Origin: Gammaproteobacteria bacterium
GTDB taxonomy: Bacteria > Pseudomonadota > Gammaproteobacteria > Xanthomonadales > Wenzhouxiangellaceae
Assembly (NCBI GenBank): GCA_018819105.1
Contig: JAHJQV010000065.1
Coordinates: forward strand, 62,001 to 126,000
DNA: 64,000 nt
Reading direction: 5' to 3'
Position numbers and translations under genes: made by a program. Numbering within the stretch: position 1 is the stretch's first letter; each line of letters begins with the position of its first letter. Shown one piece after another: positions 7,719 to 16,729 of the stretch. Under the pieces are notes generated by a model. The model saw only the letters and a list, made by a program, of their open reading frames with translations. It ran no database searches and was not told the DNA's origin.

Positions 7719-9373
7719 GCAAGCTGGTCGGCCTGCTGTTCCTGCTCGTTGGCGTGGTCATCGGGGCGTGGCTGCTGAGCGACCTGTATCGCTGGCAGCA
7801 GGCGCGCAGCTGGACAGCGGTCAACGCCGAACTGCTGCACGTGGCGCTGCAGGAAAACCGCTCCGACGACAGCACGACCTGGCGGGTACAGGCACGTTAC
7901 CGCTATCACTACGCCGGCCGCAGCTGGGAATCAGATCGCGTTGGCATCAGCGGTGCTGCCGACAACATTGGCGATTTTCATCAGCGTCTGCACGCGCAAC
8001 TCAAGCAAAGCTGGCAACAACAACAGCCGGTGACCGCCTGGGTCAACCCGGCCAATCCGCAGCAGGCTCTGCTCAATCGCGATCTGCGTACCGGCCTGGT
8101 GGCACTGAAAGCGGTGTTTCCGCTGGCGTTTGGCGGTTTCGGCCTGGCCGCATTGCTGTTCGGCCGGCGCCAGCAGAAACGACAGCAGGATGCTGCCAGC
8201 GTTGCCGACAGACCGGACCAGCCCTGGTTGCAGCGGCAGGCATGGCAATCCAGCACACTGCTGGACAATGCCCGCAGCAACTGGATCGGCGCAGGGGTGA
8301 TGGCGCTGCTGTGGAATGCCATCAGTCTGCCGCTGTTGTTTGTATTCATCGACGAGATAGACGGCGGCAACCCAGCAGCACTGCTGGGGCTGTTGTTTCC
8401 GCTGATCGGCGTCGGCCTGCTGTGGTGGGCTCTGCGCAGCTGGCAGCGCTGGCGTCGATACGGCCAAAGCCGGCTGCAACTTGACGCGCTGCCGGTGCCA
8501 TTGGGTGGCGTGCTGCGCGCAAGGCTGGAAATCCCTGCCCGACTCAGCAGTCGCAGCCTGCAGGCACAACTGTTGTGCGTACGCAAAACGGTGAGCGGGT
8601 CCGGGAAAAACCGTCGCAGCAGCGAGACCATCCTGTGGGAGAACAGTTACGACTTTGGTCTTGCCCCGGGCAGTGCCAGCGGCCTGCACACGGCAGACAT
8701 TGTCATTCCACTGCCAGCGGACCAGCCGGTCAGCGACTGGCAGGATTCGCGGCGCCAGATCATCTGGCGGCTGCGCACAAGTGCCAGCGAGCCGGGCGTG
8801 GATTATGCCAGCCACTTCGAATTGCCGGTGTTTGCCGTCACCGACGAGGCAATCGACGCATCCGCTGTCGCAGACTTGCCAACGCCGCAGCCGGACCTGT
8901 GGCGTGATACCGGCGTGCAGCACGCCTTCGTCAGTCAGGGACAGCGCTTTTACTGGCCTCGCCATCGACTGCTGTCCGCCGGCCTGTGGACATTGCTGGC
9001 GGCACTGCTGTTCGGCGCGGCCGGGCTGTTTCTGCTACTGCAGCAGCAGGCCTGGCTGATGGGTGGCGTGTTCCTGCTGGTGGCGCTGCTGATTCTGTGG
9101 GGTGCGCTGACCATGCTGTTGCAGCGCAGCGAAATCATCATTGGCCAGGGCAAATTGCGTTATGCGCATGGCATTCTGGCGCGGCAGAAAGTGATTCCGC
9201 TGGCGGAAATCCGCGCATTGTCGCAGCAACGCAGCGGCAGCATCGGCCAGCGTACCTATCACCGCCTGGTGTTGCAGCGCTGGGGCAGTGAACACACCGT
9301 CACCATCGCCGACTGGTTACCGGGTGAGCGCCAGACTGCTGCGCTGGTCAAGCATCTGCAGCAGCTGCTATAA
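7715..9373 (+). CDS. DUF3592 membrane protein
   Basis: A 552-residue protein starting from a TTG that overlaps the rarA stop (TTGA). It has a hydrophobic N-terminal helix. A soluble DUF3592-like segment follows (about residues 35-125), with WTAVNAELLHVAL, RYRYHYAGR and VTAWVNPANPQQALL. Further paired helices lie near 130-150, 190-240 and 420-460, and the C-terminus is polar. DUF3592 proteins have no assigned function. Apart from the overlap there is no sign of a functional link to rarA. Confidence 0.72.
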   Translation: MSKLVGLLFLLVGVVIGAWLLSDLYRWQQARSWTAVNAELLHVALQENRSDDSTTWRVQARYRYHYAGRSWESDRVGISGAADNIGDFHQRLHAQLKQSWQQQQPVTAWVNPANPQQALLNRDLRTGLVALKAVFPLAFGGFGLAALLFGRRQQKRQQDAASVADRPDQPWLQRQAWQSSTLLDNARSNWIGAGVMALLWNAISLPLLFVFIDEIDGGNPAALLGLLFPLIGVGLLWWALRSWQRWRRYGQSRLQLDALPVPLGGVLRARLEIPARLSSRSLQAQLLCVRKTVSGSGKNRRSSETILWENSYDFGLAPGSASGLHTADIVIPLPADQPVSDWQDSRRQIIWRLRTSASEPGVDYASHFELPVFAVTDEAIDASAVADLPTPQPDLWRDTGVQHAFVSQGQRFYWPRHRLLSAGLWTLLAALLFGAAGLFLLLQQQAWLMGGVFLLVALLILWGALTMLLQRSEIIIGQGKLRYAHGILARQKVIPLAEIRALSQQRSGSIGQRTYHRLVLQRWGSEHTVTIADWLPGERQTAALVKHLQQLL

Positions 9374-9375
9374 GC

Positions 9376-9650
9376 CAGTTACTAATACCTGCACAAGTAT
9401 TGCCACATTCAGCTTGTCTCACGGCGTGTGTGGCAAGGCGTCGCTGCGCAGCTGTAGCCAGGACTACTGCAAGCAGCGAGAACGCAGTCCACGCGCGCCG
9501 TGAGGCAAGCCCTCCGGGGGCTATGGACGCATCCGCCTGCGGTGTTAAAGTGGCTTGACGTAGAATGACTATGCCTTCGCCACTTTGCCTAGCAGGCGAA
9601 TCCGTCCATAGTCCTGAGTGAGGCAATACTTGTGCAGGTATTAGTAATTG
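9376..9650 (+). repeat. MITE-like element of nested inverted repeats, 275 bp
   Basis: The 323-bp gap between the DUF3592 gene and the next gene is almost filled by this element. Its ends are inverted repeats: 9379-9404 and 9622-9647 match perfectly over 26 bp, and over 29 bp (9376-9404, 9622-9650) with one mismatch. Inside are two more hairpins. The first pairs 9412-9433 with 9489-9510 (19 of 22 identical). The second pairs 9521-9554 with 9579-9611, starting with a perfect CTATGGACG/CGTCCATAG. No coding frame is convincing. It looks like a non-autonomous transposable element or a mobile palindromic repeat; a structured RNA is the alternative. No clear target duplication is visible, and no second copy was seen in this window. 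Confidence 0.75.
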
Positions 9651-9696
9651 AGCTGATCTGCGGAAACCTCTGCATCGAGACATGCACAGGTCGGGT

Positions 9697-10917
9697 TCAG
9701 AGAAACTCCAGCAGCAATTTCGTCAGTGCCACTTCAGCGGCAGCAAAAGCCTGAAATGTCTCGGCTTTGCTGTTGCTGTTGATGGCCACTGCCAGCCGCA
9801 GCTCGGGGTACACCACCAGCCAGCTCATTGCCCCCTTGGAAACGCCACCATGGTGGGCGTGCAACAGCGGCCTGCCCTGGTACTCAACCAGACTGGATGG
9901 ATTGACGCGCCAGCCCAGGGCATAGGATTGCGCATTGATTTCGCCTGTGGCCAGCCGCTGGGGTTGCCAGAACTGCGCTCGCACCGATGCATCGATAAAG
10001 TCCTTGTCCAGCCAGGCACTGCCCAGCCTGGCCAGATCCGATGAAGTCGACAGCAATCCGCCACCCGGCCACTTCAGGCTCAGATCGACCTGCCGCCACG
10101 GCCTGACCCGGCCATCGTCACCACGGCGATAAAACACCGCCATGGTGGCCGGCCGCAGACTCACATCGTCGACACTGGTCTGCGTCATCTGCAGCGGATC
10201 AAACACCAGCGACTGCATCAGCGCCGGATAATCCAGCCCGGTGATGCGGGTCATGACGTGGGCATTGAGGGTGGTGTCAAACGATGAGTAGTGAAAGTCC
10301 GTTCCCGGCGTAAACAGCAGATCGCTGTCATCAAACACCGTCAACATGTCATCGGTGCCGGTAAAGTGCCGGCCCAGGCGAATGCTCTGGTAAACCCCCC
10401 ACCAGTCACGGTTTTCCTCATAGCCGGGCACGCCGGCGGTGTGCGATGCCAGCTGCCGCGCTGTCAGCGTCCGCCAGTCCTGATTCGGCAGATCCTCCAC
10501 ATAGCGGCTGATCGCCGTGTCCAGTTGCAACCGATCCGACTGCACCAGCCGGGCCATGGCCGTGGCGGTCAGCGCCTTGGACGTGCTGCCGATGCGATAC
10601 ACCGTGCTGGTGCTGGCCGGCACTGGTGGCTGCAGACTGGCCCAGCCAGCCGTTCCGGCCCAGATGATTGCGCCGTCACGAGCCACCGCTGCCGACAACG
10701 ACGGCGTGCCGATGCGCTCGCGTTCAAGCAGCAGCTGTGCCATCGCCGCTGCGGCAAAGCCACGATACTCGGGCACGAAGGTCTGCTCTGTCGGCGGCGC
10801 TGAGGATGGCAGTGTCTGCCAGCCCCATGGCGGGGTCAGATAATCCGTATTGTGACTGATCCAGGCGACTGTGAGCAGCAGCAACAGGACCAGCACTGTA
10901 ATCATCTTGCGTTGCAT
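9697..10917 (-). CDS. serine hydrolase, class C beta-lactamase/LACTB-like family
   Basis: A 406-residue protein with an N-terminal hydrophobic segment (residues 5-19) acting as signal peptide or anchor, followed by a beta-lactamase/DD-peptidase fold. The catalytic SxxK is Ser111-Thr-Ser-Lys114. The second motif is Tyr210-Ser-Ser, where most relatives have Tyr-x-Asn. The third is HHGG around 355-358 in place of KTG. Such proteins are esterases, D-aminopeptidases or LACTB-type peptidases rather than true beta-lactamases. It is predicted to be periplasmic. A GGAAGG ribosome-binding site lies just upstream of the ATG. The substrate is unknown. Confidence 0.82.
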   Translation of the reverse strand: MQRKMITVLVLLLLLTVAWISHNTDYLTPPWGWQTLPSSAPPTEQTFVPEYRGFAAAAMAQLLLERERIGTPSLSAAVARDGAIIWAGTAGWASLQPPVPASTSTVYRIGSTSKALTATAMARLVQSDRLQLDTAISRYVEDLPNQDWRTLTARQLASHTAGVPGYEENRDWWGVYQSIRLGRHFTGTDDMLTVFDDSDLLFTPGTDFHYSSFDTTLNAHVMTRITGLDYPALMQSLVFDPLQMTQTSVDDVSLRPATMAVFYRRGDDGRVRPWRQVDLSLKWPGGGLLSTSSDLARLGSAWLDKDFIDASVRAQFWQPQRLATGEINAQSYALGWRVNPSSLVEYQGRPLLHAHHGGVSKGAMSWLVVYPELRLAVAINSNSKAETFQAFAAAEVALTKLLLEFL

Positions 10918-10991
10918 GACAAACCTTCCACTGGTGATGAGCCAATTGTCCCGCGGTCAGACCATGCCGCCGCGAGCCCGGCCGCACTGAA

Positions 10992-11438
10992 TCAGCGCAA
11001 CACGCCCCGCCGGATCATCGCCCTGCTGTAGATGACCAGCAGCACACCGATGACAACAATCGCGGCAGAAAAGATTGCGCCTGTGTTACCCATGACCTGC
11101 AGGCCATCACTGAGCAGAAAACTGTTCACGGTGCTGGCCAGCATCGCCACCAGCGCAATGACGAACAGGTCCAGCGCCCGACGACGTCGCAGCAGCAGTG
11201 CCAGTGAGCCCAGCACGGAGAACCACACCGCAATCGCCCAGGCGGCCACTGCCCAGGCCGGTATGTTGTAGAAATACTCCAGCTGTGCAGCACTGAACTG
11301 GCTCATGTAGAACTCCAGCTGCAACTGTGTGGCCAGGTAATCGAAAGCACCGACACTGTTCCACAGCAGCGACAGCACACCGACGATCCAGAGGTGTACA
11401 GGCACCCGGGTGCTGGCATTGGCAATAATTACGCTCAT
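10992..11438 (-). CDS. small hypothetical membrane protein with four helices
   Basis: A 148-residue protein with four predicted transmembrane helices at about residues 13-35, 58-83, 88-110 and 118-138, and a positively charged loop (RRRR, 84-87). I recognise no named family with confidence. A GGAG ribosome-binding site precedes the ATG. It lies between the 2OG oxygenase and the serine hydrolase on the same strand, with gaps of 36 and 74 bp, so the three may be co-transcribed. Confidence 0.6.
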   Translation of the reverse strand: MSVIIANASTRVPVHLWIVGVLSLLWNSVGAFDYLATQLQLEFYMSQFSAAQLEYFYNIPAWAVAAWAIAVWFSVLGSLALLLRRRRALDLFVIALVAMLASTVNSFLLSDGLQVMGNTGAIFSAAIVVIGVLLVIYSRAMIRRGVLR

Positions 11439-11474
11439 AAGAAATTCTCCGCAGTGTTGATGAGATGTGCTGAA

Positions 11475-12977
11475 TTAGCTTTGATAACGGGAAAATTCAC
11501 GCAGTGTGGTGCGCAGCAGCCATTTTTCACCTGCCAGCACCGGTGTGCCGGTATGCAGCGACAATGGTTCCGGCTTGCCATCGGCAGCTGTGTTGAAATG
11601 CATTGCAGCCATGCGCCGACGGTAGCCGATGCGCACGCCCACCCGGTCATACAGCGTTTCACCACCCTGCAGCGGTGCCACCATGCAGATCAGGAAGGTC
11701 ACCACGCGCTGACCACTGAAATCCTCCAGCTGCTGCTTGTTCTGCGCAATCTGCTCGCTGGTGAAGTAATCCACATGCGACCGGTATTCATGTCCCGGCT
11801 GATAGCGAATCACCGAACTGGGTTCCAGCGCTGTCAGATCCCAGTCGGTCGCTGCGGCGATGCGGCGCTCGATCATTCTGACCACGGTATCCGATGAGAG
11901 GGCACCAAACGAGCGTCCAAGCCCGGTGAAAAAACTATTCTCGGTCTGGCTGTTGCTGGCCGCTGTGGTGTAGGTCTCAGGTGGTGCCAACTCGGCGGCG
12001 ACGAGAAACTGCAGATGCGCTGCTTCTTCATCGCTAATGAATTCATCACTGGTGGCAATGCGCGGCTGTTGTGCATGCCATTGCCAGGCTTGTGGCGCGG
12101 CCTGATACTGGTACGCGTTGGCGGCAAGCACTTGCAGGCGCTGATCGGCACCAATGCGCAGGCTGGGGTGCCCCAGACAGGCAAAATGCGCCTCCAGCCT
12201 GCGGATCACCGGCAACAGGCTATCATCCACCAGCATGCCGGCGGTCTGCAGTGATTGCAGTGGCTGCTGCGCCGCAGCAAGATTCTGCTGTAGCCGCGTA
12301 TACCATTGCTGACATGCTCCGTGATCTGCCTGTGCCGAGAGTGCTTCAGCAGCAGTGCGAGCATCCGGAAAGCCGGCATCGGCGGCGCGCAGCAACAAGG
12401 CGCGGGCGAAATCGACATCCCTGGCCACCCCGTGCCCACCGGCAAAGCGCATGCCCAGCGAGTAGTAGGCGGGCGGATAGCCCATGGCGCAGGCACGGGC
12501 GAAGGCTGCCGCTGCGTCCGCTGCCGCAGCGGCATCATCCTGCAGTGAATGCAGGTAACCCACATCCCAGGCAAAGCGCTGGAAGCCGCCATCGGCCAGT
12601 GACTGCAGCAAACGCATGGCACGCTGCGGCGCAAATTCAAGCCCGATGCCGCGCAGATACTGATTGGCCAGACGGTCCATGGCCGGAGCCAGGCCGGCCG
12701 CTGCTGCCTGCTGCAGATGCTCAAGGGCTTTTTGCCGGGGCGCTGGCAGCGTCATGTGCTGCAGCCAATGCGCTGCCAGTGCCCAATGTGCATAGGCAGC
12801 CTGCGCACTGTCCAGCGCTGACTGCAGATGCTGCAATCCGCGCTGGTAATCCGCTGAGTTCGGCGCAGAATTTTCCAGCAGATGACTGCCCAGCTCTATC
12901 GCCGCCATGACATCACCGGCAGCAGCAGCCTGCTGTAACTGCTGCGGATCGGGAGCCTGTTGCTGATTCACTGACAT
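11475..12977 (-). CDS. 2OG-Fe(II) oxygenase (prolyl 4-hydroxylase type) with N-terminal Sel1-like repeats
   Basis: A 500-residue cytosolic protein. Residues 20-225 contain Sel1/TPR-like helical repeats, for example AYYSLGMRFAGGHGVARDVD followed by a second helix. The C-terminal 190 residues form a double-stranded beta-helix dioxygenase domain of the P4Hc type. The iron ligands are His401 and Asp403 (HVD) and His475 (LHTG), with Lys485 as the 2-oxoglutarate anchor. The likely reaction is hydroxylation of a protein side chain, with the repeats selecting the partner. The ATG at 12977 gives the best start; an upstream frame to 13010 adds 11 unlikely residues. Confidence 0.82.
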   Translation of the reverse strand: MSVNQQQAPDPQQLQQAAAAGDVMAAIELGSHLLENSAPNSADYQRGLQHLQSALDSAQAAYAHWALAAHWLQHMTLPAPRQKALEHLQQAAAAGLAPAMDRLANQYLRGIGLEFAPQRAMRLLQSLADGGFQRFAWDVGYLHSLQDDAAAAADAAAAFARACAMGYPPAYYSLGMRFAGGHGVARDVDFARALLLRAADAGFPDARTAAEALSAQADHGACQQWYTRLQQNLAAAQQPLQSLQTAGMLVDDSLLPVIRRLEAHFACLGHPSLRIGADQRLQVLAANAYQYQAAPQAWQWHAQQPRIATSDEFISDEEAAHLQFLVAAELAPPETYTTAASNSQTENSFFTGLGRSFGALSSDTVVRMIERRIAAATDWDLTALEPSSVIRYQPGHEYRSHVDYFTSEQIAQNKQQLEDFSGQRVVTFLICMVAPLQGGETLYDRVGVRIGYRRRMAAMHFNTAADGKPEPLSLHTGTPVLAGEKWLLRTTLREFSRYQS

Positions 12978-13097
12978 GACAAGTCTGTCACCCGGTCGGG
13001 CATGCTGCAAAGCTTCATCATACTACTGGCCCGTCAGCAGTTGCAAAACCTGCCTGCGACAGCGAACATAGACGACTGTTCCAGCCAGGAAACCAGC

Positions 13098-13862
13098 ATG
13101 TTCAGTCTCTCCGATCGCGTTGTCATCGTCACCGGCTCCAGCCGTGGCATCGGTCTCGCCAGCGCCCGGCTGCTGGCCGCCCAGGGCGCTGCGGTGGTCA
13201 TTTCCAGCCGCCGCCAGGAGGCCTGTGATGAAGCCGCAGCCGCATTGCGCGCGGAAGGTCACCGGGCGCTGCCGGTGGCCTGCCACATCGGCAAGCACGC
13301 AGACCTGCAGCATCTGGTTGACGCCACCATGGCCGAATACGGACGCATTGATGGGCTGGTCTGCAATGCCGCCAGCAATCCGGTGTATGGACCGCTGGCC
13401 AAACTGGACCTCGAGGCCTTCGATGTCATCATGCACAACAACCTGTACAGCCAGATCGAGCTGACGCGCATGGTGGCCAAACCGTTGCAGGATTCAGGGC
13501 ATGGCGCCATCGTGCTGGTGTCCAGTGTGGCCGGTCTCAGCGGCCAGAATCACCTCGGTGCCTATGCCATTTCCAAAGCCGGCGAAATGCAGCTGGCGCG
13601 CAATCTGGCGCTGGAGTACAGCGCTGCAGGCATCCGCGTGAACACGGTGGCACCGGGACTGATCCGCACCGATTTTTCCCAGGCGCTGCTGGCCGATGCC
13701 GACAAGGTGCAGCAACTGGAACGCAGTCTGCCCAGCCGCCGGGTCGGGGAACCGGAGGACATCGCCGGCGTCATCGCATTTCTGCTCAGTGATGCCGCCG
13801 CCTATGTCAACGGCCAGACCGTGGTCGCCGACGGCGGCATGCTCATCGCCCAGTCACTGTGA
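13098..13862 (+). CDS. SDR family oxidoreductase
   Basis: A 254-residue short-chain dehydrogenase. The cofactor motif TGSSRGIG is at residues 12-19, and NAAS at 90-93 replaces the usual NNAG. The catalytic Ser142 or Ser143, Tyr156 and Lys160 are present, and the PG motif and C-terminal VNGQTVVADGG follow the classical pattern. The NAAS variant is characteristic of DHRS4-like and certain acyl-CoA-linked SDRs. The ATG at 13098 is preceded by AGGAAA. The longer frame from 13002 has no ribosome site and overlaps the divergent promoter region. The stop overlaps the next SDR gene by 4 bp. Confidence 0.88.
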   Translation: MFSLSDRVVIVTGSSRGIGLASARLLAAQGAAVVISSRRQEACDEAAAALRAEGHRALPVACHIGKHADLQHLVDATMAEYGRIDGLVCNAASNPVYGPLAKLDLEAFDVIMHNNLYSQIELTRMVAKPLQDSGHGAIVLVSSVAGLSGQNHLGAYAISKAGEMQLARNLALEYSAAGIRVNTVAPGLIRTDFSQALLADADKVQQLERSLPSRRVGEPEDIAGVIAFLLSDAAAYVNGQTVVADGGMLIAQSL

Positions 13863-14692
13863 GCAGGTCGATGCAGCTGGCGCACATCCGTCACCGCACA
13901 GCCGTGGTCACTGGTGCCGCCAGCGGCCTGGGCGCAGCCATGGCCAGACATCTGGCGGCGGCCGGGTTCCAGGTCGCGGTCACCGACCGCAACCTGCAAC
14001 AGGCACAGGCGCTGTTGCAGCAGCACGACTTCCCCGCCGGCAGTTTTGCCTTCGAACTGGATGTGAATCAACCGCAGCACTGGCAGCAGTTGCAGCAGCG
14101 TGTGGCGGAAGAATGGGACGGCCTGGGTGTGCTCATCAACAATGCCGGCGTGGCCGCTGCCGGACCGATGCAGGAAGACCCGCTGGACAACTGGCGCTGG
14201 CTGTTCGACATCAATGTGTTTGGTGTCGCCGCCGGCTGCCAGACCTTTCTGCCCATGCTGCTGCAGCAGAACAATGGCCACATCATCAACATTGCATCGT
14301 TTGCGGCGCTTGCCGGCGCACCGGCAATGAGCAATTACGGCGCCAGCAAGGCGGCGGTTTATGCGCTGTCGGAAAGCCTCTACACCGAGCTGGCGGCCAG
14401 TGAAGTGGCGGTGAGTGTGGCCTGTCCGGCCTTCATCCAGACCGCATTGATCGACAGCATGCGCGCGCCACAGGACAGCTACCGGCAACGCGCCTCACGC
14501 TGGATGCAGAACTCCGGCATCAGCGCCGATGACTTCGCCGCCATGGTGTTTGCCGCGGCGGCGCAACGGCGCTTTCTGATTCTCACTCACGCCAATACAC
14601 GCTGGTTATGGCGCCTGAAGCGCTGGCTGCCAGCAGCGTATTACGGGCTGCTGCGACGCAATGTGCGGCAGTTTGCCCGCCGCCAGCGCTAA
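13859..14692 (+). CDS. SDR family oxidoreductase, second copy
   Basis: A 277-residue classical SDR with TGAASGLG (18-25), NNAG (94-97), Ser147, Tyr160 and Lys164. The basic C-terminal tail, rich in Arg and Trp (LWRLKRWLPAAYYG), could form a membrane-associating helix; this is common among SDRs acting on lipids or retinol-like substrates. The GTG start overlaps the preceding SDR stop, so the two are translationally coupled. They probably act in one pathway, possibly on fatty acyl or hydroxy-lipid substrates, but no specific reaction can be assigned. Confidence 0.86.
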   Translation: MSRSMQLAHIRHRTAVVTGAASGLGAAMARHLAAAGFQVAVTDRNLQQAQALLQQHDFPAGSFAFELDVNQPQHWQQLQQRVAEEWDGLGVLINNAGVAAAGPMQEDPLDNWRWLFDINVFGVAAGCQTFLPMLLQQNNGHIINIASFAALAGAPAMSNYGASKAAVYALSESLYTELAASEVAVSVACPAFIQTALIDSMRAPQDSYRQRASRWMQNSGISADDFAAMVFAAAAQRRFLILTHANTRWLWRLKRWLPAAYYGLLRRNVRQFARRQR

Positions 14693-14719
14693 ACCGGCTG
14701 GCTTACCCCGGCTTACGGC

Positions 14720-15727
14720 TTACAGACGCGAATAAACCGCCTCGGCAAAGCTCTGCGTGCTGCCGTCACCGCCCAGATCCGGGGTCAGCCGATCACCCGC
14801 CATGATCGTTTCGCGGATGGCATGACGCAGTTTCTCGGCAGCTTCATGCAGTTCTATGTGATCCAGCATCATCGCGGCGGCGAGCATCAGCGCACCGGGG
14901 TTGGCGATGCCCTGGCCGGCGATGTCCGGGGCCGAGCCATGCACCGCCTCGAACATGGAGGCGCTGTCGCCGATGTTGGCCCCCGGTGCCAGTCCCAGCC
15001 CGCCGACCAGGCCGGCACACAGATCAGAAATGATGTCGCCGAACAGATTGGTGGTCACCAGCACATCGAATCTGGACGGATCCATGACCAGTTTCATGGC
15101 ACAGGCATCCACGATCATCTCTTCGTATTCGATGTCCGGATATTCCTTGGCAATGCCACGCACGACATCCAGAAACTGGCCGGACACTGCCTTGAGGATA
15201 TTGGCCTTGTGCACGGCGGTGACTTTTTTCCGTCCCTGCTTGCGCGCCAGATCAAAGGCATAGTGGGCGATGCGGCGGGACGCGCGGCGGGTGTTGACCA
15301 TTTTTGATTCCGCGCGCTCGTCGTCTTCGCTGACGAAGGAATCCAGCGCCAGGTAGGCCCCCTCGGTGTTTTCGCGCACGGTGATGATGTCGACATCCTC
15401 ATAGCGCGACAGGGTGCCGGGAAACGACAGCGCCGGCCGCACATTGGCGTACATGTCGAAATGGTTGCGCAAGGTCACGTTGAGTGAGCGAAAGCCGCCA
15501 CCAACCGGTGTCGTCAACGGCCCTTTCAATACCACACCGTGCTGGCTGATCAGATCCAGCGTGGACTGCGGCAGCAACTCATTGCATTCTTCCTGTGCCG
15601 CCAGACCGGCCTTGGCATAGACGAACTCCAGCCCGCAACCAAGCCGCTCCAGGGCGCCCACGGTGGCACGGGTGATTTCCGGTCCGATGCCATCACCGGG
15701 AATCACCACGATGCTACGCGCGCTCAT
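14720..15727 (-). CDS. NAD-type isocitrate dehydrogenase (IDH/IMDH family)
   Basis: A 335-residue beta-decarboxylating dehydrogenase. It opens with VVIPGDGIGPEIT, has VRENTEGAYLAL at the substrate Ser/Thr loop and NLFGDIISDL for metal binding, and contains EAVHGSAPDIAG near the cofactor site. Its length and the NFxx-type loop fit the NAD-dependent isocitrate dehydrogenase group rather than the 420-residue NADP-type Icd. It is not next to leuCD, which argues against 3-isopropylmalate dehydrogenase. It overlaps the glutaredoxin gene by 4 bp and is last in the tus-grx cluster. The exact substrate, isocitrate or homoisocitrate, should be treated as probable. Confidence 0.82.
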   Translation of the reverse strand: MSARSIVVIPGDGIGPEITRATVGALERLGCGLEFVYAKAGLAAQEECNELLPQSTLDLISQHGVVLKGPLTTPVGGGFRSLNVTLRNHFDMYANVRPALSFPGTLSRYEDVDIITVRENTEGAYLALDSFVSEDDERAESKMVNTRRASRRIAHYAFDLARKQGRKKVTAVHKANILKAVSGQFLDVVRGIAKEYPDIEYEEMIVDACAMKLVMDPSRFDVLVTTNLFGDIISDLCAGLVGGLGLAPGANIGDSASMFEAVHGSAPDIAGQGIANPGALMLAAAMMLDHIELHEAAEKLRHAIRETIMAGDRLTPDLGGDGSTQSFAEAVYSRL

Positions 15728-16005
15728 GCCGATGCTCCTGCGGCACCGGTCAGCAGATCATCCAGCTGGCCCTTGCGCTCCAGCGCATTGAGATCATCGA
15801 AGCCGCCGACGTGGTGCTCGCCGACGAAAATCTGCGGCACGGTGCGGCGACCGGAACGTTCGATCATGCGTTCGCGCAATTCGTGTTTGCCTTCAATGTC
15901 GATCAGCTGATAGTCGACGCCCTTGTTGTCCAGCAACTGTTTTGCCATGCGGCAGTAGGGGCAGTATTCCTTGCTGTATATCACGATTTGAGGGGTGCTG
16001 TTCAT
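15724..16005 (-). CDS. grxC: glutaredoxin 3 family
   Basis: A 93-residue dithiol glutaredoxin with the CPYC active site at residues 15-18, the TVPQIFVG cis-proline segment and GGFDDL for glutathione binding. It is full length for GrxC. A GGAG ribosome site precedes the ATG. It lies 42 bp downstream of tusE and overlaps the isocitrate dehydrogenase start by 4 bp. It reduces protein or glutathione mixed disulfides in the cytosol. Confidence 0.93.
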   Translation of the reverse strand: MNSTPQIVIYSKEYCPYCRMAKQLLDNKGVDYQLIDIEGKHELRERMIERSGRRTVPQIFVGEHHVGGFDDLNALERKGQLDDLLTGAAGASA

Positions 16006-16047
16006 GGGGCTCCAGATGTGTTCGCCAGATGAGTTTTTGATCAGGGT

Positions 16048-16428
16048 TCAGATGCAACTGACCGGAATCGGCAAGCCGCCGTAACAGCTCAACTGCCGTG
16101 CCGGCGAGTCGGGAAACAGTCGATACAGGTAACGGCTGGATGCCAGTTCCGGCCCCAGCCGCTGGCGGACTGCGCGGACCAGCAGTCGCATGCCCGGGGC
16201 AATGCCGTAATCGGCATGGTAATCACGCACGAAACGGATCAACTGCCAGTGTGCATCGGTCAATTGTATATTATCGCGCGCAGCCAGTTCGATCGCCAGT
16301 GCTTCGCTCCATTGTTCTGCATGCAGTAAATGACCGTACTGATCCAGTTCTATGACAGCATCAGCCACATTAATCGTCGCTGCAGCATGCCGCTGACCGA
16401 CCGCCTGATCGCCTGACCTGCTCATCAT
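16048..16428 (-). CDS. tusE: sulfurtransferase TusE/DsrC family
   Basis: A 126-residue DsrC/TusE-fold protein. The key feature is the flexible C-terminal arm ending GGLPIPVSCI, with the universally conserved penultimate cysteine at 125. A second cysteine, Cys115, is near the spacing seen in DsrC, whose second Cys lies ten residues upstream. TusE accepts persulfide sulfur from TusBCD and passes it to MnmA for 2-thiouridine synthesis in tRNA. The presence of both cysteines makes a DsrC-like redox role conceivable, but no dsrAB genes are here. Confidence 0.88.
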   Translation of the reverse strand: MMSRSGDQAVGQRHAAATINVADAVIELDQYGHLLHAEQWSEALAIELAARDNIQLTDAHWQLIRFVRDYHADYGIAPGMRLLVRAVRQRLGPELASSRYLYRLFPDSPARQLSCYGGLPIPVSCI

Positions 16429-16432
16429 CCGC

Positions 16433-16729
16433 TCATGTCCAACTGCGCTGCAGTGGATGCCGTTGCATCAGTTGCACTATCTGTGGCCAGGTCACCAGCT
16501 CCGCAAGATCTGGCGCTGCGGCGCTGGTGTGCTGCTGCCAGTGCTCAGCGCAGGCCACCACATGCCGCTGCGTCAGCTGTGGTTCAAGCTCTGGCTGCAG
16601 CAGCAGCAACACCGCCGGCCCCAGCAGCAGAATGCTGTCGGCAGCGCTGCTCGCAGCCAGGCAACGCTGCCAGGCCAGCTGCGGTGCTGCGGCAGCCATC
16701 AGCCAATGCAGGGTGGTACGCTCAGACAC
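16433..16729 (-). CDS. tusB: sulfurtransferase complex subunit TusB
   Basis: A 98-residue DsrH/TusB-like protein, small and alpha/beta in pattern, with SADSILLLGPAVLLLL as the core strand region. It is weakly conserved alone. Position between tusC and tusE makes the assignment strong. It overlaps tusC by 8 bp and leaves 4 bp before tusE. TusB is a structural subunit of the TusBCD hexamer. Confidence 0.82.
   Translation of the reverse strand: MSERTTLHWLMAAAAPQLAWQRCLAASSAADSILLLGPAVLLLLQPELEPQLTQRHVVACAEHWQQHTSAAAPDLAELVTWPQIVQLMQRHPLQRSWT

Noticed and set aside
9697-10917. Calling the serine hydrolase a beta-lactamase resistance gene
   Set aside because: SxxK is present, but YxN is YSS and KTG is HHGG; these fit esterase/LACTB-like peptidases better.
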